Assembly (NCBI RefSeq): GCF_932276165.1
Contig: NC_064007.1
Coordinates: forward strand, 5,714,001-5,778,000
Length of the DNA: 64,000 bases
DNA from: Plutella xylostella
Taxonomy: Eukaryota; Arthropoda; Insecta; Lepidoptera; Plutellidae
Direction of reading: 5' to 3'
Shown: piece by piece, positions 47,526 to 59,599 of the stretch
How the letters are laid out: every line of letters begins with the position of its first letter
Numbering within the stretch: position 1 is the stretch's first letter
Made by a program: the position numbers and the translations under genes
Notes under the pieces: model-generated
What the model saw: only the letters and a program-made list of their open reading frames with translations
Told to the model about the DNA's origin: nothing
Databases searched by the model: none

Positions 47526-48951
47526 CAGGGTGTTAACTTAATTGCGTTGGAGCGGGAAATGGTAGATACAGCTGATGATACTGAACACGATAAGACATTA
47601 AAAAACGTATTTTATTTGCTTTAAGCTGACCAACATAAAACAGTTTTATTTAGTACATTTTAAAATTTCATAGTCACCCTATTCAGGTTTAGGTACGTTT
47701 GACAGAATGACCATGAACTTGAAAGCCAAGATCAAGGCCAAACAATTCAAAGCCAAGGTCAATAAAAAAGTATGCGTGTATCTGCACCACACTCGTGGAG
47801 CCACATCGTCAAGGTACCTACCGAGATTTTGGGTACTCAAAGTACCCAATCCATTGTAGACATTTCATTTTACTCCATAAGTATGACTTTATTGATACAC
47901 AATTATCTTTTATGAATACAGAACATTTTCATTTTATGCTTAATAACATAGGTCACACGTATTCACAGCACAGCACAACATAAAACGAAATGAGGAACAA
48001 GGCTTGGTAATCAAAAGATAGAATTGTAGGTACCTTTTCCCTTTTAGGTAATAATTGTAAAAAATGATTGTAAACAAGTAAACAACAATGACTGACTGAC
48101 AGACTAGATCCACAGAGAAGGTAATGACTATCATAAATACTCGATGGTTATGATACGGGAGATTGTTATTATTCTACTGGTATTTAAAGTGAGGCCATAC
48201 TTATTATGAGGATTTCCGTACTATTCGTCATCAAAGACGTCTCAATCGCAAGTACACAACACAAATCGAGATGAGCGAGTGTAAGTAAACCAATTCGTCA
48301 TTGAAGTAGACCCTGTTATCATCCTGTTATGCATTGTGGGCTTTTATCTTTAGCTGCATACAGACCGGCCAAACGAACGCCAACGAACGGGTTTTGTTGA
48401 CCTTCGTTGCTCAATCTGCCCCTGTATTATGTGATAAATGTCCATCGGTGGGCGTTCGTTGGGCCGGTCTGTACGCATCTTTAGGTAATAAAAGAAAAAT
48501 AAAACGTTATTCTGAGTAAAAAGGTTTAATTATTTTTCTGAGCTCCTAGAAAGTCATAAATTGTATTCTGTACGATCTATGAAACTTTATGCACATCAGC
48601 TGTTTAATTGTTGATTAGTATGTCATTAATCACCATGAATAATTTCAATTTTATTTAATAATTGTTATTACCTACTGTGTAATTAATTACAATCATAGTT
48701 ACATCAAATAAATTATGAAAAGTGAAGTTGATAACAAATTTACAGTGTGTGTTCTTTTGCAATCGAATGTCTCATTGGTTATGTGTTTGTGTAGGGTGAC
48801 CATGTTTTTGATTAAGGTAAAACTTTCCACTTTACTTTAGACTTTAAACATAAATATTCGAGATTCTGATGTTTTTTTTCTTAGAAACGTGCTTGGTTAG
48901 ACTAATACTAACCCCCATTTCCCGCTCAAACGCATTCTAGTTAACACCCTG
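47526..48951. mobile_element. 1.4-kb TIR transposon inserted at TA in a SINE
   Basis: Ends CAGGGTGTTAACT and its inverse, similarity over about 40 bp (GAGCGGGAAATGG inside), flanked by TA. No transposase ORF; non-autonomous, likely Tc1/mariner-related by target. It carries a smaller nested foldback (48353-48479). Confidence 0.8.
48353..48479. mobile_element. Nested foldback MITE with TTTA target copy
   Basis: Arms of 29 bp (CATACAGACCGGCC...; GGCCGGTCTGTACGC...) flanked by TTTA on both sides. Third level of nesting at this place. Confidence 0.65.
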
Positions 48952-49489
48952 TATTTGTACTCCGTAAGACCCCTTCGATGTTAATATGTATGCACCTATC
49001 TATGTATCTGTGTAGTAAAAACAGCTGTCCGATACCCATATTACAAGCTCTGCCTATCTTGGGGTCGGATGGCAGTGAGTGAGATGTCCCCACATGCTAC
49101 ATGTGCTGCAAAGGCGGGAAAACCAGCCTAGCAATAATGACTGTATTATAACAAAACTTCCAATTATTGCATTAAGTACCTACCTTATCTTCCTAATATT
49201 CCTTATCCTGAAAATGAAGCTCAACCACCGTCACATCACAAAAAGTCGCTCATTTCAAAATAAAACACACAAAACTAGGCCATATCCACAATGTGACCGT
49301 CAAACCGTCCCGCGCTACACAAAATTTTGCGCTATGTCACCGAAATACTATCAGCTTTCCGTCTACTTCTGGTCTCGGTCTCGTATATGACGCAAAAACA
49401 CTATTTTTAACCATAATCCACACCAAGCACTACACTTTGCCGCCAATTTTCGCAATTTTCACAAAACAGTAAAAACTTTTTTCTTTTTT

Positions 49490-49690
49490 AACCAAGGAGT
49501 TTTTGGTGTCGGCGTGCTGGCCGAAAAGAAATGTTTTATTTTTAAATTCGCCGAGCGCGGCACGGGCGCTCGCTCGGTTGGTCGGAAAGCTCAGAATTCG
49601 GATTTAGGTTAGAATCCGCGGGTTATGGCGCCACGCACACACGCGCGCGGGAAAGCGTCTACACGGCCATAGAGTACACAGTGCAGACCA
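49490..49690. promoter_or_regulatory. CpG-rich patch, possible promoter or 5' exon
   Basis: A GC- and CpG-rich patch (GCCGAGCGCGGCACGGGCGC; CACACACGCGCGCGGG) in AT-rich DNA, about 15 kb upstream of channel exon 1. It could be the start of the minus-strand channel gene, but no splice site proves this. Confidence 0.25.
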
Positions 49691-49754
49691 TGTGCAGACT
49701 TTCTAATTTTTTTTTATTTACAACATCGAAACACACGCATTGACGCGGTCAAGA

Positions 49755-49820
49755 TATCCATATGTTCCAGTCAGGAATCGAACCCGGGGTATCCAGCGCT
49801 TTAGCCAGATTACTAATAAA
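49755..49820 (-). mobile_element. tRNA-derived SINE head relic
   Basis: Minus-strand CCGGGTTCGATTCCTGACTG is a B box; the rest is degraded. Confidence 0.4.
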
Positions 49821-50526
49821 ATAATGTTAGTAAGAGTATTTATTAGCTTTTTTTATTACTTATTTTTTATTTTTATTACTTTTCTTTTTTTTCTTAGTTT
49901 TCTTTTTATTACTTTTCTTATTTTATTTAGCATGTTTTTTATGAAAAAATAATAAATTATTCTTCATGCTTCATTTATTTAAAAAAAAAACACAAATTTT
50001 TAAAAAACCTCCCCTTTGAACAAAAAAAATAGGACACATAGAACAACCGCATGACCATGCAAAAAAATGGGCATAGATATACAGTTATGGGTTCCCTTCT
50101 GTATGTTATCTACTCTTTGCCATTTTCCCCGCACACACCGACCAATCCGTGATCTTCTGGCAGACTCCGCGGCATTTACGTATTTTACCAGTAATTGCAA
50201 TCGAGTTCGCTTACACTAATGCCATTATTCAATAAATACCTTTAAGACTTAGAAGTTAAATCTCACATTCGATTGTTAATAAGGTCTGGAAGTGGTTACT
50301 GGAAAATGTTCTTACTGTGTAGTGTTTTAATTTGACGCTGTGGTAATTAAATTATTTCAAAATTATTAAGTTTTTGCTCGTCACTATTCAGATGTTAAAT
50401 ATATACCTACATAATATATAATTGATTAAGCAGATTATTGAGCTACTTATCCTCGCAGAATTTGGGACATCAATGTATGTAATAAATAGTAAGAATAAAT
50501 GCCACAAAAAAGGCAAGAAAATAGCC

Positions 50527-50810
50527 CTAATAGTACGGAGCGTTAGTAGCTCAGTCGGGTAAGCGCCCGCCACGCCAGAGATGCGCCAACTACTTTGAAT
50601 TTAATTACATCGCTCTTACGTGAAGGAAAACATCGTGAGAAAACCTGTATATGTAGATTTACCACATCAAGGTATGTGAACCCACCAACTCGTGGTGAAC
50701 CAGCGTGGTAGGAAATGGTCCAAGCTTAGGAAGGCAGTTTAGACCTTGGGGATATGCACAAAGGTTCCACTCGAGAGAGCCAGCTGAAGGTACTTACACC
50801 CCCATAGAGA
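50527..50810 (+). mobile_element. tRNA-derived SINE, third family
   Basis: Head GTTAGTAGCTCAGTCGGGTA with AAGCGCCCGCC is A-box-like, then a body with GAAAACATCGTGAGAAAACC, GAACCAGCGTGGTAGG and ACTCGAGAGAGCCA. The body is shared with 54165-54300 and, inverted, 62200-62300. Confidence 0.6.
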
Positions 50811-50819
50811 ATAAAATAG

Positions 50820-51840
50820 CCCTTTTCTTGCCTGGGAAGTTGTTCAGAATGACCAGTTACCACCTTTCAGCTACATCCTACTTACGGGGTGTACAGCTTA
50901 TTACGAACCATATAGGGAATATTAACATATAGGGAATATTAACATATACCATAAACATAGAACGCCATCTCTTGTCTAAAGTACAGACTAAGTTGACTAT
51001 TATATTTTGTAACATTTCTGGCGCCATCTACTCGTGTAGAGCATGAACTAATTCAACGGCTGGTAGAGCAGGATAGAGGTTTGCTGAAATGTTACATGGC
51101 TCTATGGTTAGATAGAGCAATAGATGTTTTTTTTATAAATTTACTTTTTTACTGAAGATTGGATAAAGGCTTGGTCTCTCTCTCTGCCTCTCTCTGCAGT
51201 GAGGAATTCCCTGAATGACTTTATGTTCTTTTCGGGCATCCATTTGTTGAGAATGCAAAAGTTTGATGACTTTTTTTACTGTTATGTAGAGAAGTTCACA
51301 AATGAAAAAGAAAATGAAGACATTATTATGTTTTAAGTACCTTTATATCTTGGGTGAAAAATTGTTAAGTAGAGACTTTAGATAGAGAGGAAATTGAGAT
51401 TGTTTGTTTACTAATTAATTTTAGAAGCTCTTATCTAAGAATACCTACGATTAAGTATAGAATTTGATTTGATATTTAAGATCTTAAATAAACTTGAAAT
51501 TTATTAACTTATGTAATTTAAGTCGATTTGTTTTTAAAGGTAACTAGTAAATTCTACCAGAATTTACATCATTGCATGCAACCCACTTTAAGAATATCTG
51601 GAATCCTTGCAGAGTATGGCCTGCATTGCGCCAAGACTTATTTACTTGAGTAATACTTTACTACGAGGACAATAACCTTTTTTAAAGGTTAAGCACCTAC
51701 CAATGTACTTGGGAACTATTTGAAAGTAACCCGCCCTCCAGCCTACTAACAATAAATATTAAAAAATCGATGCGATCAAATTATTTAATATTGTCAAACT
51801 TTTAAAAACTTCAACCGTTCCAAATTCAAAAAAATGCAAA
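50820..51840. other. AT-rich DNA, no feature seen
   Basis: Contains short direct repeats (AACATATAGGGAATATT twice near 50930) but no gene. Confidence 0.4.
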
Positions 51841-52261
51841 ATCTTTGAAAATCCAGACTAACGTCACTTTTGACGCCGAAACGTCAACCACCGCGCCATT
51901 TTGTGCTCGCCGATTGGCTAATCCTTTGGGGTGGCTTCTGCGGGGTGCGGACGGAACTACTGCCATCTCTTTCTATCCTTGTTACATAATACGGAAATGG
52001 GTGAGCAGTGTAAACTGTTGGAGTGTTCCGCATGCCCGTAGCCGCCTCGGGGGGTAGATATTGATTTTCCGTGGAGTTTGCAGCAGTCGCGTAACTGGCC
52101 GGTTCCTAGCGCGAAAACACATCGCACCGCGCCTCGCGATCTAATAAAACACCGTTCTTTATTACTAATTCAGTTTTTTTGACAGCACGCCATTGTTTTA
52201 GTTGACTCAATCGAAAAATTGGTTATTCAAAGTGCCGCCTCAGTGCTTGGACTCGGCATTT
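51840..52261 (+). promoter_or_regulatory. Promoter-like GC-rich region with 5' UTR exon ending at a donor
   Basis: Rise in GC and CpG, an inverted CCAAT box (CGATTGGCTA, about 51909), TGACG half sites, and then a non-coding exon ending ...GGCATTT before the strong donor GTAAGTATT at 52262. No long ORF. Read as promoter plus non-coding first exon of a plus-strand gene. Inference. Confidence 0.4.
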
Positions 52262-52877
52262 GTAAGTATTCTCAATGTCTGTCATATTTTTTTGTGTCGT
52301 AGAAACCGTAGACACCCTTTTTGTCGGTCTTTATTGACAAAAGTGGTTGATGTGTAAGTTTTTCTAGTTATTTTCTTCTTATATTACCGGCCAGGGTGGT
52401 TTTTCTGGCCCGCAGTGTGTTTTGTCGCATAAATTGTTATCAGCTGATTCGCACTCCACACGCCCACTGTTTAAACGTCAAAAGCCAGCGATTAACCTTC
52501 AAATTAGATTCTTTACCTAATTAGCGCTCTAGCTAATTTTTCGAGAATCTTTTACGGTTTCGGATATACTTTTATGCTTTTCATACATCACTAAAATGAA
52601 GCAACCTTATAGAAAAAAAGTTAAAAATACTAAGAATGACATCACTAAACGTCATTTATCAAATTTGTACCCAAAAAAACTCACCCTATTCCGCCTGACC
52701 ACCAAATAAACCACACTCCGCGACATCTTGTCCACTTAACTTTTTTTAATTAGAAAAAAAAAACAAAAGTGAAGCGTTCTAATGGCGTCAAACGCGTCCA
52801 TCCACTGAACCCCTGCACTGGGAGTTTTCTATTAATCTACGAATTCCCTCGTCTCACTCGAAGATGCGGTATGGTGA

Positions 52878-52926
52878 TGACGTCACGGATCGTTACTTCC
52901 CCATGGTATTGACATTAATGACGTCA
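52878..52926. promoter_or_regulatory. Two perfect CRE sites (TGACGTCA)
   Basis: TGACGTCA at 52878-52885 and 52919-52926, with a third at 53526-53533. This palindrome is the full binding site for CREB/ATF-type bZIP factors. They lie 0.6-1.3 kb past the candidate donor at 52262, so would be first-intron elements. Confidence 0.4.
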
Positions 52927-53139
52927 CAGTCCTCTGGTAGGATTCCGAGGATGGTATGTCTTATGAAGGCGCCATTAGGGTTTCTTTCGCGTGATAATTG
53001 CTCTCTTCTTGTGATAAACGTGTTTACTGGTGGGTTGAAATGATGACTTTTTTAGGTTTACTAAAGTTCAGTCTTAAATAGCATGTTAGGTAGGGATCTA
53101 TTCATAATAAGTAAGTACATTACTTATCATTATCTTCAA

Positions 53140-53255
53140 AGAGATCACACACATGATCATCACGTCCCCACTACTGGGCACCGGTCGCCTACCAATAAAG
53201 GATGGGTTTTAGGCCTAGTCCACCACGCTGGCCTAATGCGGGTTGGTTGACACAC
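53140..53255 (+). mobile_element. SINE/LINE tail fragment
   Basis: CATCACGTCCCCACTACTGG and CCACCACGCTGGCCTAATGC match the fragment at 8985-9075. Confidence 0.5.
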
Positions 53256-54164
53256 ATACCTACGTCATAAAATTCACAGTTGGACATAGGACTTCCGCTA
53301 AGCATAGTGGGAGACAGCAGATTTTGCAGCAATAGGGAATATGCAAGATGTTCAAATAATGGTCAAATATTATTTATAATAAACTTTGTTATTTTATAAC
53401 TACGCCTCCATCAATATTTTTGATTATAATATATTTTTGAGCAAGTAAATGAAGTTGAAAAGTACAAATAAACTTCGGTAAATTCTAACTTCAGAGAAAC
53501 GTCACCCATTTTCTTAGGGCGGATGTGACGTCAAAATTCTTTATATATCAATCTCAGAATAATTACTTCTTTGCGTTTACGGCGGAAGTTAAATAAATGT
53601 GAAGTGTAAACAAAGAAATGTTAATGTCACCGAGTGTTTGGGATGCTCGTTGTGATCAGATACGATGGATCACATAAAAATTCTTCCAATAGATCCTAGC
53701 CTCCTATATCCTCTCCACTTCTTGATTGATATGCTTGTTTGTTTGCAAAGTTTAGGACTTTTTATATTTTTTGTTGGTAGTGTATGGGCTGCCACTAGTT
53801 GTTCTTTTGTAATGAGGTGTAAACAGCCATTCGCTAGTCAACGAGCCACTCAAATATGCTCCAGATTGCAACACAATAAAATTAAATTTGTATTGTAAGT
53901 ATCGTGACATGAACATAACACAAGTTGCTCTTTCTACTTTTAGGTTATAATGGCAGTTTTTAGTATATTTCAAAAGTTGTTATTTTTTTCTAAATTAAGT
54001 TATGGAAAAATTCTCGTAATCAGAAGAACTGGACACATTAAATTTATTACGCAGTATGAACGAGTAAACTGTGGCCAGCTGCGGAAAAGTTTTTATTATA
54101 AATAAAAGATAATATGTATGTTATACGTTATTATTTTTGTAGAATTAAATTCGGGGATAATCAT

Positions 54165-54300
54165 GTAGCATGTGAAAGAAAACATCGTGAGGAAACCTCA
54201 ATATTTAGATTAAGCACATTTAGATATGTGAACCCACCAATCCGCAGTGGACCAGCGTGGTGGGAAATGATCCAAGCTTAGGAAGGGGGTTTAGACCTTT
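54165..54300 (+). mobile_element. SINE body fragment of third family
   Basis: GAAAACATCGTGAGGAAACC, GGACCAGCGTGGTGGGAAAT and CCAAGCTTAGGAAGG as in 50620-50760. It abuts the truncated 5' end of the next LINE. Confidence 0.55.
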
Positions 54301-54302
54301 GA

Positions 54303-55487
54303 TATAATAATAACAGTATATATATACACGACACGTCTGAAAAGTCTGAATCGAGTCAAAACCTAGTTATTGAAAAACCAAGGCAATATTCCCCTGTTTT
54401 GAGTAACATACATACGCAGTCCTCTATACCCATACTAGAGGGCACTACTGGTACGAAAAGATCAATATCTGAAAACCTACATCTGGCACCGCCACTGGAT
54501 TCACCAGCCCCACCAGCCGCAAAAACAACGAAAATATCTAGGGCAGCAAAATGTACCTACCTACCTACTAAAATTACAAAGGAGAAGAAACCTAATATAT
54601 ATATAATTGGGGATGAAAATGTAAGAGGAGTAGCAAGCACAATGCTGCACTGCCGAAAAAACACCTGGAATGACATATACACTATAACATCTACTACTAA
54701 GCCGTACGCAAACAGTTTTCAAATTTTAAACCCAGTATATAATAATTTGAGAAATATAACTGATGATGATATTTTTGTACTTTCTGTGGGCAATCATGAT
54801 AGCTGTAATGAAATGTTTTCGAATGAGCTGGGTAAAACACTAAAAAGTCTCAAAAATAATTATGTATTCATATTAAGTATAACCGATGGTCAGAACGAGT
54901 TGGAACGTAATAAAATACTGTATAATTTAGAAACACAATATAGTAATTGTAAAATAATTAACATAAAATCTATTAGAATGAGCCAGAAAAGCCTATTATT
55001 TGTAGACCAAATTAGCTTTAAACTGAATGTAGAAATAGATTACATAAGATACAGGAATGAGTACATTGTAAACTGGCCAAAATGTGTAAAAAATTTAAAT
55101 AAAAATAATAAAAAGCTTGTAAAGGGCACAATACCCTACTATTTTAATAAACAAAATATGAATACAGTAAATAAACAGAATTGTAATAAAAAAGGTACTA
55201 TTCCATATTACTTTCAAAAATTGAAAATCAAAAATATGCAGACTAAACAAAAGCAAACTGTAGAGCCGAGAGAAAATATAGAGTTAAGGGTCAATGTAGA
55301 GTCAAGGGTTAATGTAGAGTCAGGGGTTAATGTAGAGTCAGGGGTTAATGTAGAGCCAAGGGCAAATGTAGAGTCAAGGGTTAATGTAGAGTCAGGGGTT
55401 AATGAAGAGTCAGGGGTTAATGTAGAGTCAGGGGTTAATGTAGAGTCAAGGGTCATTAATGAAACAGAGTTTTTTCGATCATCTTAA
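54303..55487 (+). CDS. Retrotransposon ORF1, SGNH-esterase-like with repeats (partial)
   Basis: Open from 54303 with no in-frame ATG near the start; the first plausible codon is TTG at 54399, so it is a truncated ORF. A Pro-rich N-part is followed by NIYIIGDENVRG and VLSVGNHDS, which look like the GDS and GxND blocks of SGNH/PC-esterase domains found in some CR1-type ORF1 proteins. The catalytic Ser position reads Glu (GDE) and the Asn block reads GNHD, so activity is doubtful. The C-terminus carries ten copies of NVESGV-type hexapeptides (55275-55454). It ends 119 bp before the first ATG of ORF2. Confidence 0.65.
   Translation, partial: YNNNSIYIHDTSEKSESSQNLVIEKPRQYSPVLSNIHTQSSIPILEGTTGTKRSISENLHLAPPLDSPAPPAAKTTKISRAAKCTYLPTKITKEKKPNIYIIGDENVRGVASTMLHCRKNTWNDIYTITSTTKPYANSFQILNPVYNNLRNITDDDIFVLSVGNHDSCNEMFSNELGKTLKSLKNNYVFILSITDGQNELERNKILYNLETQYSNCKIINIKSIRMSQKSLLFVDQISFKLNVEIDYIRYRNEYIVNWPKCVKNLNKNNKKLVKGTIPYYFNKQNMNTVNKQNCNKKGTIPYYFQKLKIKNMQTKQKQTVEPRENIELRVNVESRVNVESGVNVESGVNVEPRANVESRVNVESGVNEESGVNVESGVNVESRVINETEFFRSS
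55275..55454 (+). repeat. Minisatellite of ten 18-bp units inside ORF1
   Basis: Units of AATGTAGAGTCAGGGGTT with few variants, in frame, each adding six residues. Confidence 0.85.
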
Positions 55488-58317
55488 TATACTTCACCAA
55501 AATATCAACGGTTTAATTAACAAATCTGACATTTTAACATTGCATATGAATGAATGAATTAATGACAAAATAGATCTCGATGTAATATGTATAACTGAGC
55601 ATAATATGGTGGAAACCGATATACCTGTTTTACATGTACAAAACTACAAATTGGCCACTTATTCAGCTAGGAACAATAGGCATGGAGGGACATGCATACT
55701 TGTAAACATTAGGCACAGATACAAGGAAATTAATCTAAATAGTCTTAACACTCCCGTTATTTTTGAATGCTGCGGAATAAATTTAATAGAACAGAACATA
55801 AATATTATCTGTATTTATAGGTCACCAAAGATATCAGCTTGGGCATTTAACGCATTTTTAGAAAAATTGGATAGTTTATTAGAAAAAATCTGTGATAAAA
55901 ATAAAAAAACTATACTATGTGGCGATTTTAATATTGATCGACTCACTAGAAACGCTAGGTCTCATGAGTTTGAAAATTTATTACTGACATACAATTTGAA
56001 ACTAATTATTAATGAACCAACAAGGTTAAGTAGCGGTACCTGCCTAGATAATTTTTGTCACAACATACGTGGATGCAAGTCTGAGGTAATAGAATTGGCC
56101 TTATCCGACCATACAGCACAAATTTTAAAATGTCCGGTCAAAGAATACTGCAAGTTTAGCCATTGGTTTGTTGAACGAAGAGACTATAGTGAGGATAATT
56201 TAAAAAAATTTGCAGAGCATATCTCTCAATTAACATTTAACGAAGTATATTTAAGCCAGGATGCGGATGAAGCATTTGATAATTTTCACAATTTATTTAA
56301 GTTATTTTACGATCTTTGCTTCCCTATCATCAAAATCAGAGTAACAGCGTCAAAGAAGCCTAAATGGATTTCAAATGGAATTAAATACTGCTCTAAGCGA
56401 AAAAGAGAATTGTTGTGGAAGTATAGGTTATCCCCCAGCCAGGAAAATAAGAACATCTTTCAAAATTATTCCAAACGCTTCAGGAAAATAGTCAAACTTA
56501 CCCAAAGATCCCAAAATGACTATTATATAAAACATTCTAATAACAAATGTAAAGCGACCTGGAACATAATCAATAAAAACAAGTATAAACAATCTATTGA
56601 GGACATAAAGCAAATCAAATCTGACAACAAGATTATTGACGATCCTCAAGAAATTGCTAAGGCTTTTAATGATTTTTACATTGAACAAATTAAGCCAATT
56701 ACTGAGCCTAACAATCCTGCTACATTAAAAACTTGTTCCAGTGTTCACTCAATTTTTATGAGCCCTACTACGACCTATGATATAAATAAAATGATAAAAA
56801 ATCTTAAAAACAAAAGTAGTACCGGTTTTGATGACATTTGCACTAAAGTTATTCAGTATGTTTCTGAAATTATATCACCTGTTTTAAGCTACTGCATGAA
56901 CTTATGCATAGAACAAGGCACATTCCCAAAAAAATTAAAAACATCTATTATTAAACCAATGTTTAAAAATACAGACAAGGAGAACATGGCCTACTACAGA
57001 CCAATTGCTCTTATACCTATATTTGCTAAGATCTTTGAAAAAGTTATTTATAATTGTCTGTACTCTTATTTCGAGAAAAACGATATCTTTGCACCGGAAC
57101 AAAAGGGATTTAGGAAAAACAAAAACATAAATTTGGCTCTATACGATTTTTTGTCCGACGTGGTCACATCATTGGATAAAAGAATATTAACAGTAGCTTT
57201 GTATATGGACATGACAAAGGCCTTCGATTATGTGAACCATTCGATTCTATTAAGGAAGTTACAAGCTTATGGAGTTAGAGGTAATGTTTTGAATCTCATT
57301 AAATCATATTTGAGCGACAGGAAGCAGAGAACGGTAGTAACAAGACTAAGTCAAGATAATAGAACTCTCCAAAAGTACGTTTCTGATGATAGATCTATCA
57401 AATATGGCGTACCCCAGGGTAGTGTTCTTGGGCCTCTGCTATTTTTGGTCTACATAAACGACCTGCCTAAAGAAACTAAGAATACAATGGTATTATTTGC
57501 TGACGACAGCACAGTTTTATTTAAAAATAATAATGTAATTGCATTGGAATCTGACATTACAAGTACACTATCACATGTGATTGAGTGGTTGACATCAAAT
57601 AATCTTTTAATTAATATTGACAAATCGAACTTAATGATATTTAAAAATAATTACAATCATATTCCAGAATTAGATAAACTTGATATTAAATACAATAATA
57701 AAAATATTAATAATATTGATTCCACAAAATTTTTAGGTCTATATATAGATTCTCATTTGACATGGAAAATCCACATAGAAAAGGTCTGTTCTAAATTGAA
57801 GTCATTTTCTTATGCTTTACACATGCTTTCCAAAGTTGTCGGTCAAAAAGCAGTCTTAGCTGCATATCATGCATATGTTGTGTCTGCTCTGAGGTATGGT
57901 CTCATTTTCTGGGGTAACTCTACGGACAAAACTAATGCCTTCAAGGCTCAGAAAAGGTGCATCAGATCAATTTGTAAACTGAAATCTACAGATACCTGCA
58001 AACCCCATTTTATAAAACTAAAATTATTCACATTGCCGTCATTATATATTTTAGAGATAGCGCTATTTGTAAAAACGAACAATGATTTATTTGGCCAATT
58101 TAACAGTGCAAGATATAAAAATAAGATCAGTGCTGCGAGTCGCTCAACAGCTTTATATAATAAAAGCATATTTGGAATGGCGCCCATAGTATATAACCAT
58201 CTGCCGAATAGTATTAGGGAAATACAAGTTATTCATTTTTTTAAAAAAAGGCTGTCACAACTTCTCATTGAAAAAGCCTATTATAGCCTTAGTGAATTTC
58301 TCCAAGACAAACTTTAG
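55487..58317 (+). pseudogene. Retrotransposon ORF2 (endonuclease and RT) with an in-frame stop
   Basis: The frame opens soon after ORF1 with LHQNINGLINKSDI, meets TGA at 55555-55557, and continues in the same frame through ICITEHNM to 58317. From the first ATG (55606) there are 903 codons. Endonuclease motifs TEH, YRSPK, GDFNID and LSDHTA are present, as are RT motifs YRPIALIPIFAKIFEK, MDMTKAFDYVN, YGVPQGSVLGPLLFLVYIND and FADDSTVLF. The stop removes the N-terminal endonuclease strand, so this copy is probably inactive unless the codon is read through. The rest is intact. Confidence 0.85.
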
Positions 58318-58949
58318 TTTCCTTCCTTGTGGCTGTGCCTAGGGTTCCTTATAAATTAATGTTAAATATGTACCCAGTGTGAATTGTAAGATAGCATTGA
58401 TATTTGTTACTACTTAAGCCTAATTTCATGAATTGTATAAAAATTATATTGTTAATATTTTAAATTTTGCAAACCCTTTCGGGTAGAGTATAGCTAAGCA
58501 ACCTTTAATATAATTATTATCACCTATGTAACCTATATTCAGCAAATAAATGCCTTTGACTTTGACTTTGACTTTATTTTGGCGTTGAATTTTTTTTTAC
58601 TATAATAAAGTGATGTAAAACTATCCAATAAAAGTATTAAAAAAAATTATGCATATTCCCTATTATCTAAACCATAAGGGTAGAAATTCGGTATTTGAGT
58701 GGAGTAGTCAGCATGTGGTTTATACCATGTGGTGATATGAAAGACAAACTTTTCATGAAGTGTTCCATCTAAATTCATTCAGTATCATAAGCATTCCATT
58801 TCACCAAATACCAAAAGCTCTCAATAATCAATAAAACAGTAATCTTATTCCCCTGTATGCTCGGACCCCTCGAATTAAAAGTGCAATAAAGATTTTCCTC
58901 GCCCCACATGCAATTTAATCCGAAGTGATTACGAAATATATTTCGATGT

Positions 58950-59120
58950 ACTCGTATGCTCTACCCACATGGTACATGGTGGTCCAATATCGAGAAGGAG
59001 ATGAAAGCCCAAAACCTGACCACATCGACAACCCGGGATAGAATATCCTGGCGCCGCAGTACGAGGAGGCCCGACCCCAGCTGAACTGGGAAGAGGGCAG
59101 GAGAAAGAAGAAGAAGAAGC
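58950..59120 (+). mobile_element. LINE ORF2 3' end fragment
   Basis: Short frame WWSNIEKEMKAQNLTTSTTR then ISWRRSTRRPDP, ending in (GAA)n. RTE-type C-terminal pattern. Degenerate. Confidence 0.5.
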
Positions 59121-59374
59121 TCTACCCACAGACATATAATTATGACTAGATTCCACAAAAAGAAATGCACTCATTTCTATGAGAACCTGTCGTGCCGCAA
59201 TTTGTATAGGAATTATTATTTTTGACACTGATAATGACAGGTACTTAACTAAATTGTATGAAACAAAAGTTGATTATATGATCAACCTCTTGACATACGC
59301 AGTACGTTCACTTGGGGAATCTAGTGTAAACATACATGTCTGTGGCTGTACCCAAATATCAACTCTCCAAATTA

Positions 59375-59560
59375 TAACACAAGGGAAAATACAAGGCAGC
59401 AAGAGGCCTGGGCGGCCAATAACATCATGGCTGCAAAGTCTACGCCAGTGGTTCCAGCTGAGCACAGGAGAATTGTTAAGTCGGCTCCAAGACGGAAATC
59501 TGTGGGATGATTGCCAACCTCCGCTAGGAGACGGCACTTGAAGAAGAAGTATGGTCTACC
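59375..59560 (+). mobile_element. RTE-type LINE ORF2 3' end fragment
   Basis: GKIQGSKRPGRPITSWLQSL is the GKI...GRP..W motif near the C-terminus of RTE ORF2, followed by a stop and (GAA)n. Confidence 0.6.
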
Positions 59561-59599
59561 TCAAGTGATGGCGCGGTCAATTGACAGGGCTTTATAGTT

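Larger units (their letters stand above)
47455..49085 (+). mobile_element. SINE of second family split by a DNA transposon
   Basis: The head (47455-47525, with GGTTAGATTCCCGGTCGGGG) and tail (48952-49085, AGCTGTCCGATACCC, GGGGTCGGATGGC) match the ends of the SINE at 34440-34700 and are separated by the transposon at 47526-48951. Confidence 0.7.
54303..58576 (+). mobile_element. 5'-truncated non-LTR retrotransposon with esterase-like ORF1
   Basis: ORF1 (open from 54303), ORF2 (to 58317), a 3' UTR of about 260 bp and a (TTTGAC)n 3' end at about 58553-58576, typical of CR1/jockey-group elements. ORF1 has no upstream ATG, so the 5' end is lost. Differs clearly from the element at 41900-47318. 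Confidence 0.8.

Noticed and set aside
55275..55454. CRISPR-like array
   Set aside because: Units are contiguous with no spacers, lie in a coding frame, and the genome is eukaryotic.
58929..59228. 99-codon minus-strand frame
   Set aside because: Reverse of an RTE-type LINE end that is better explained on the plus strand.
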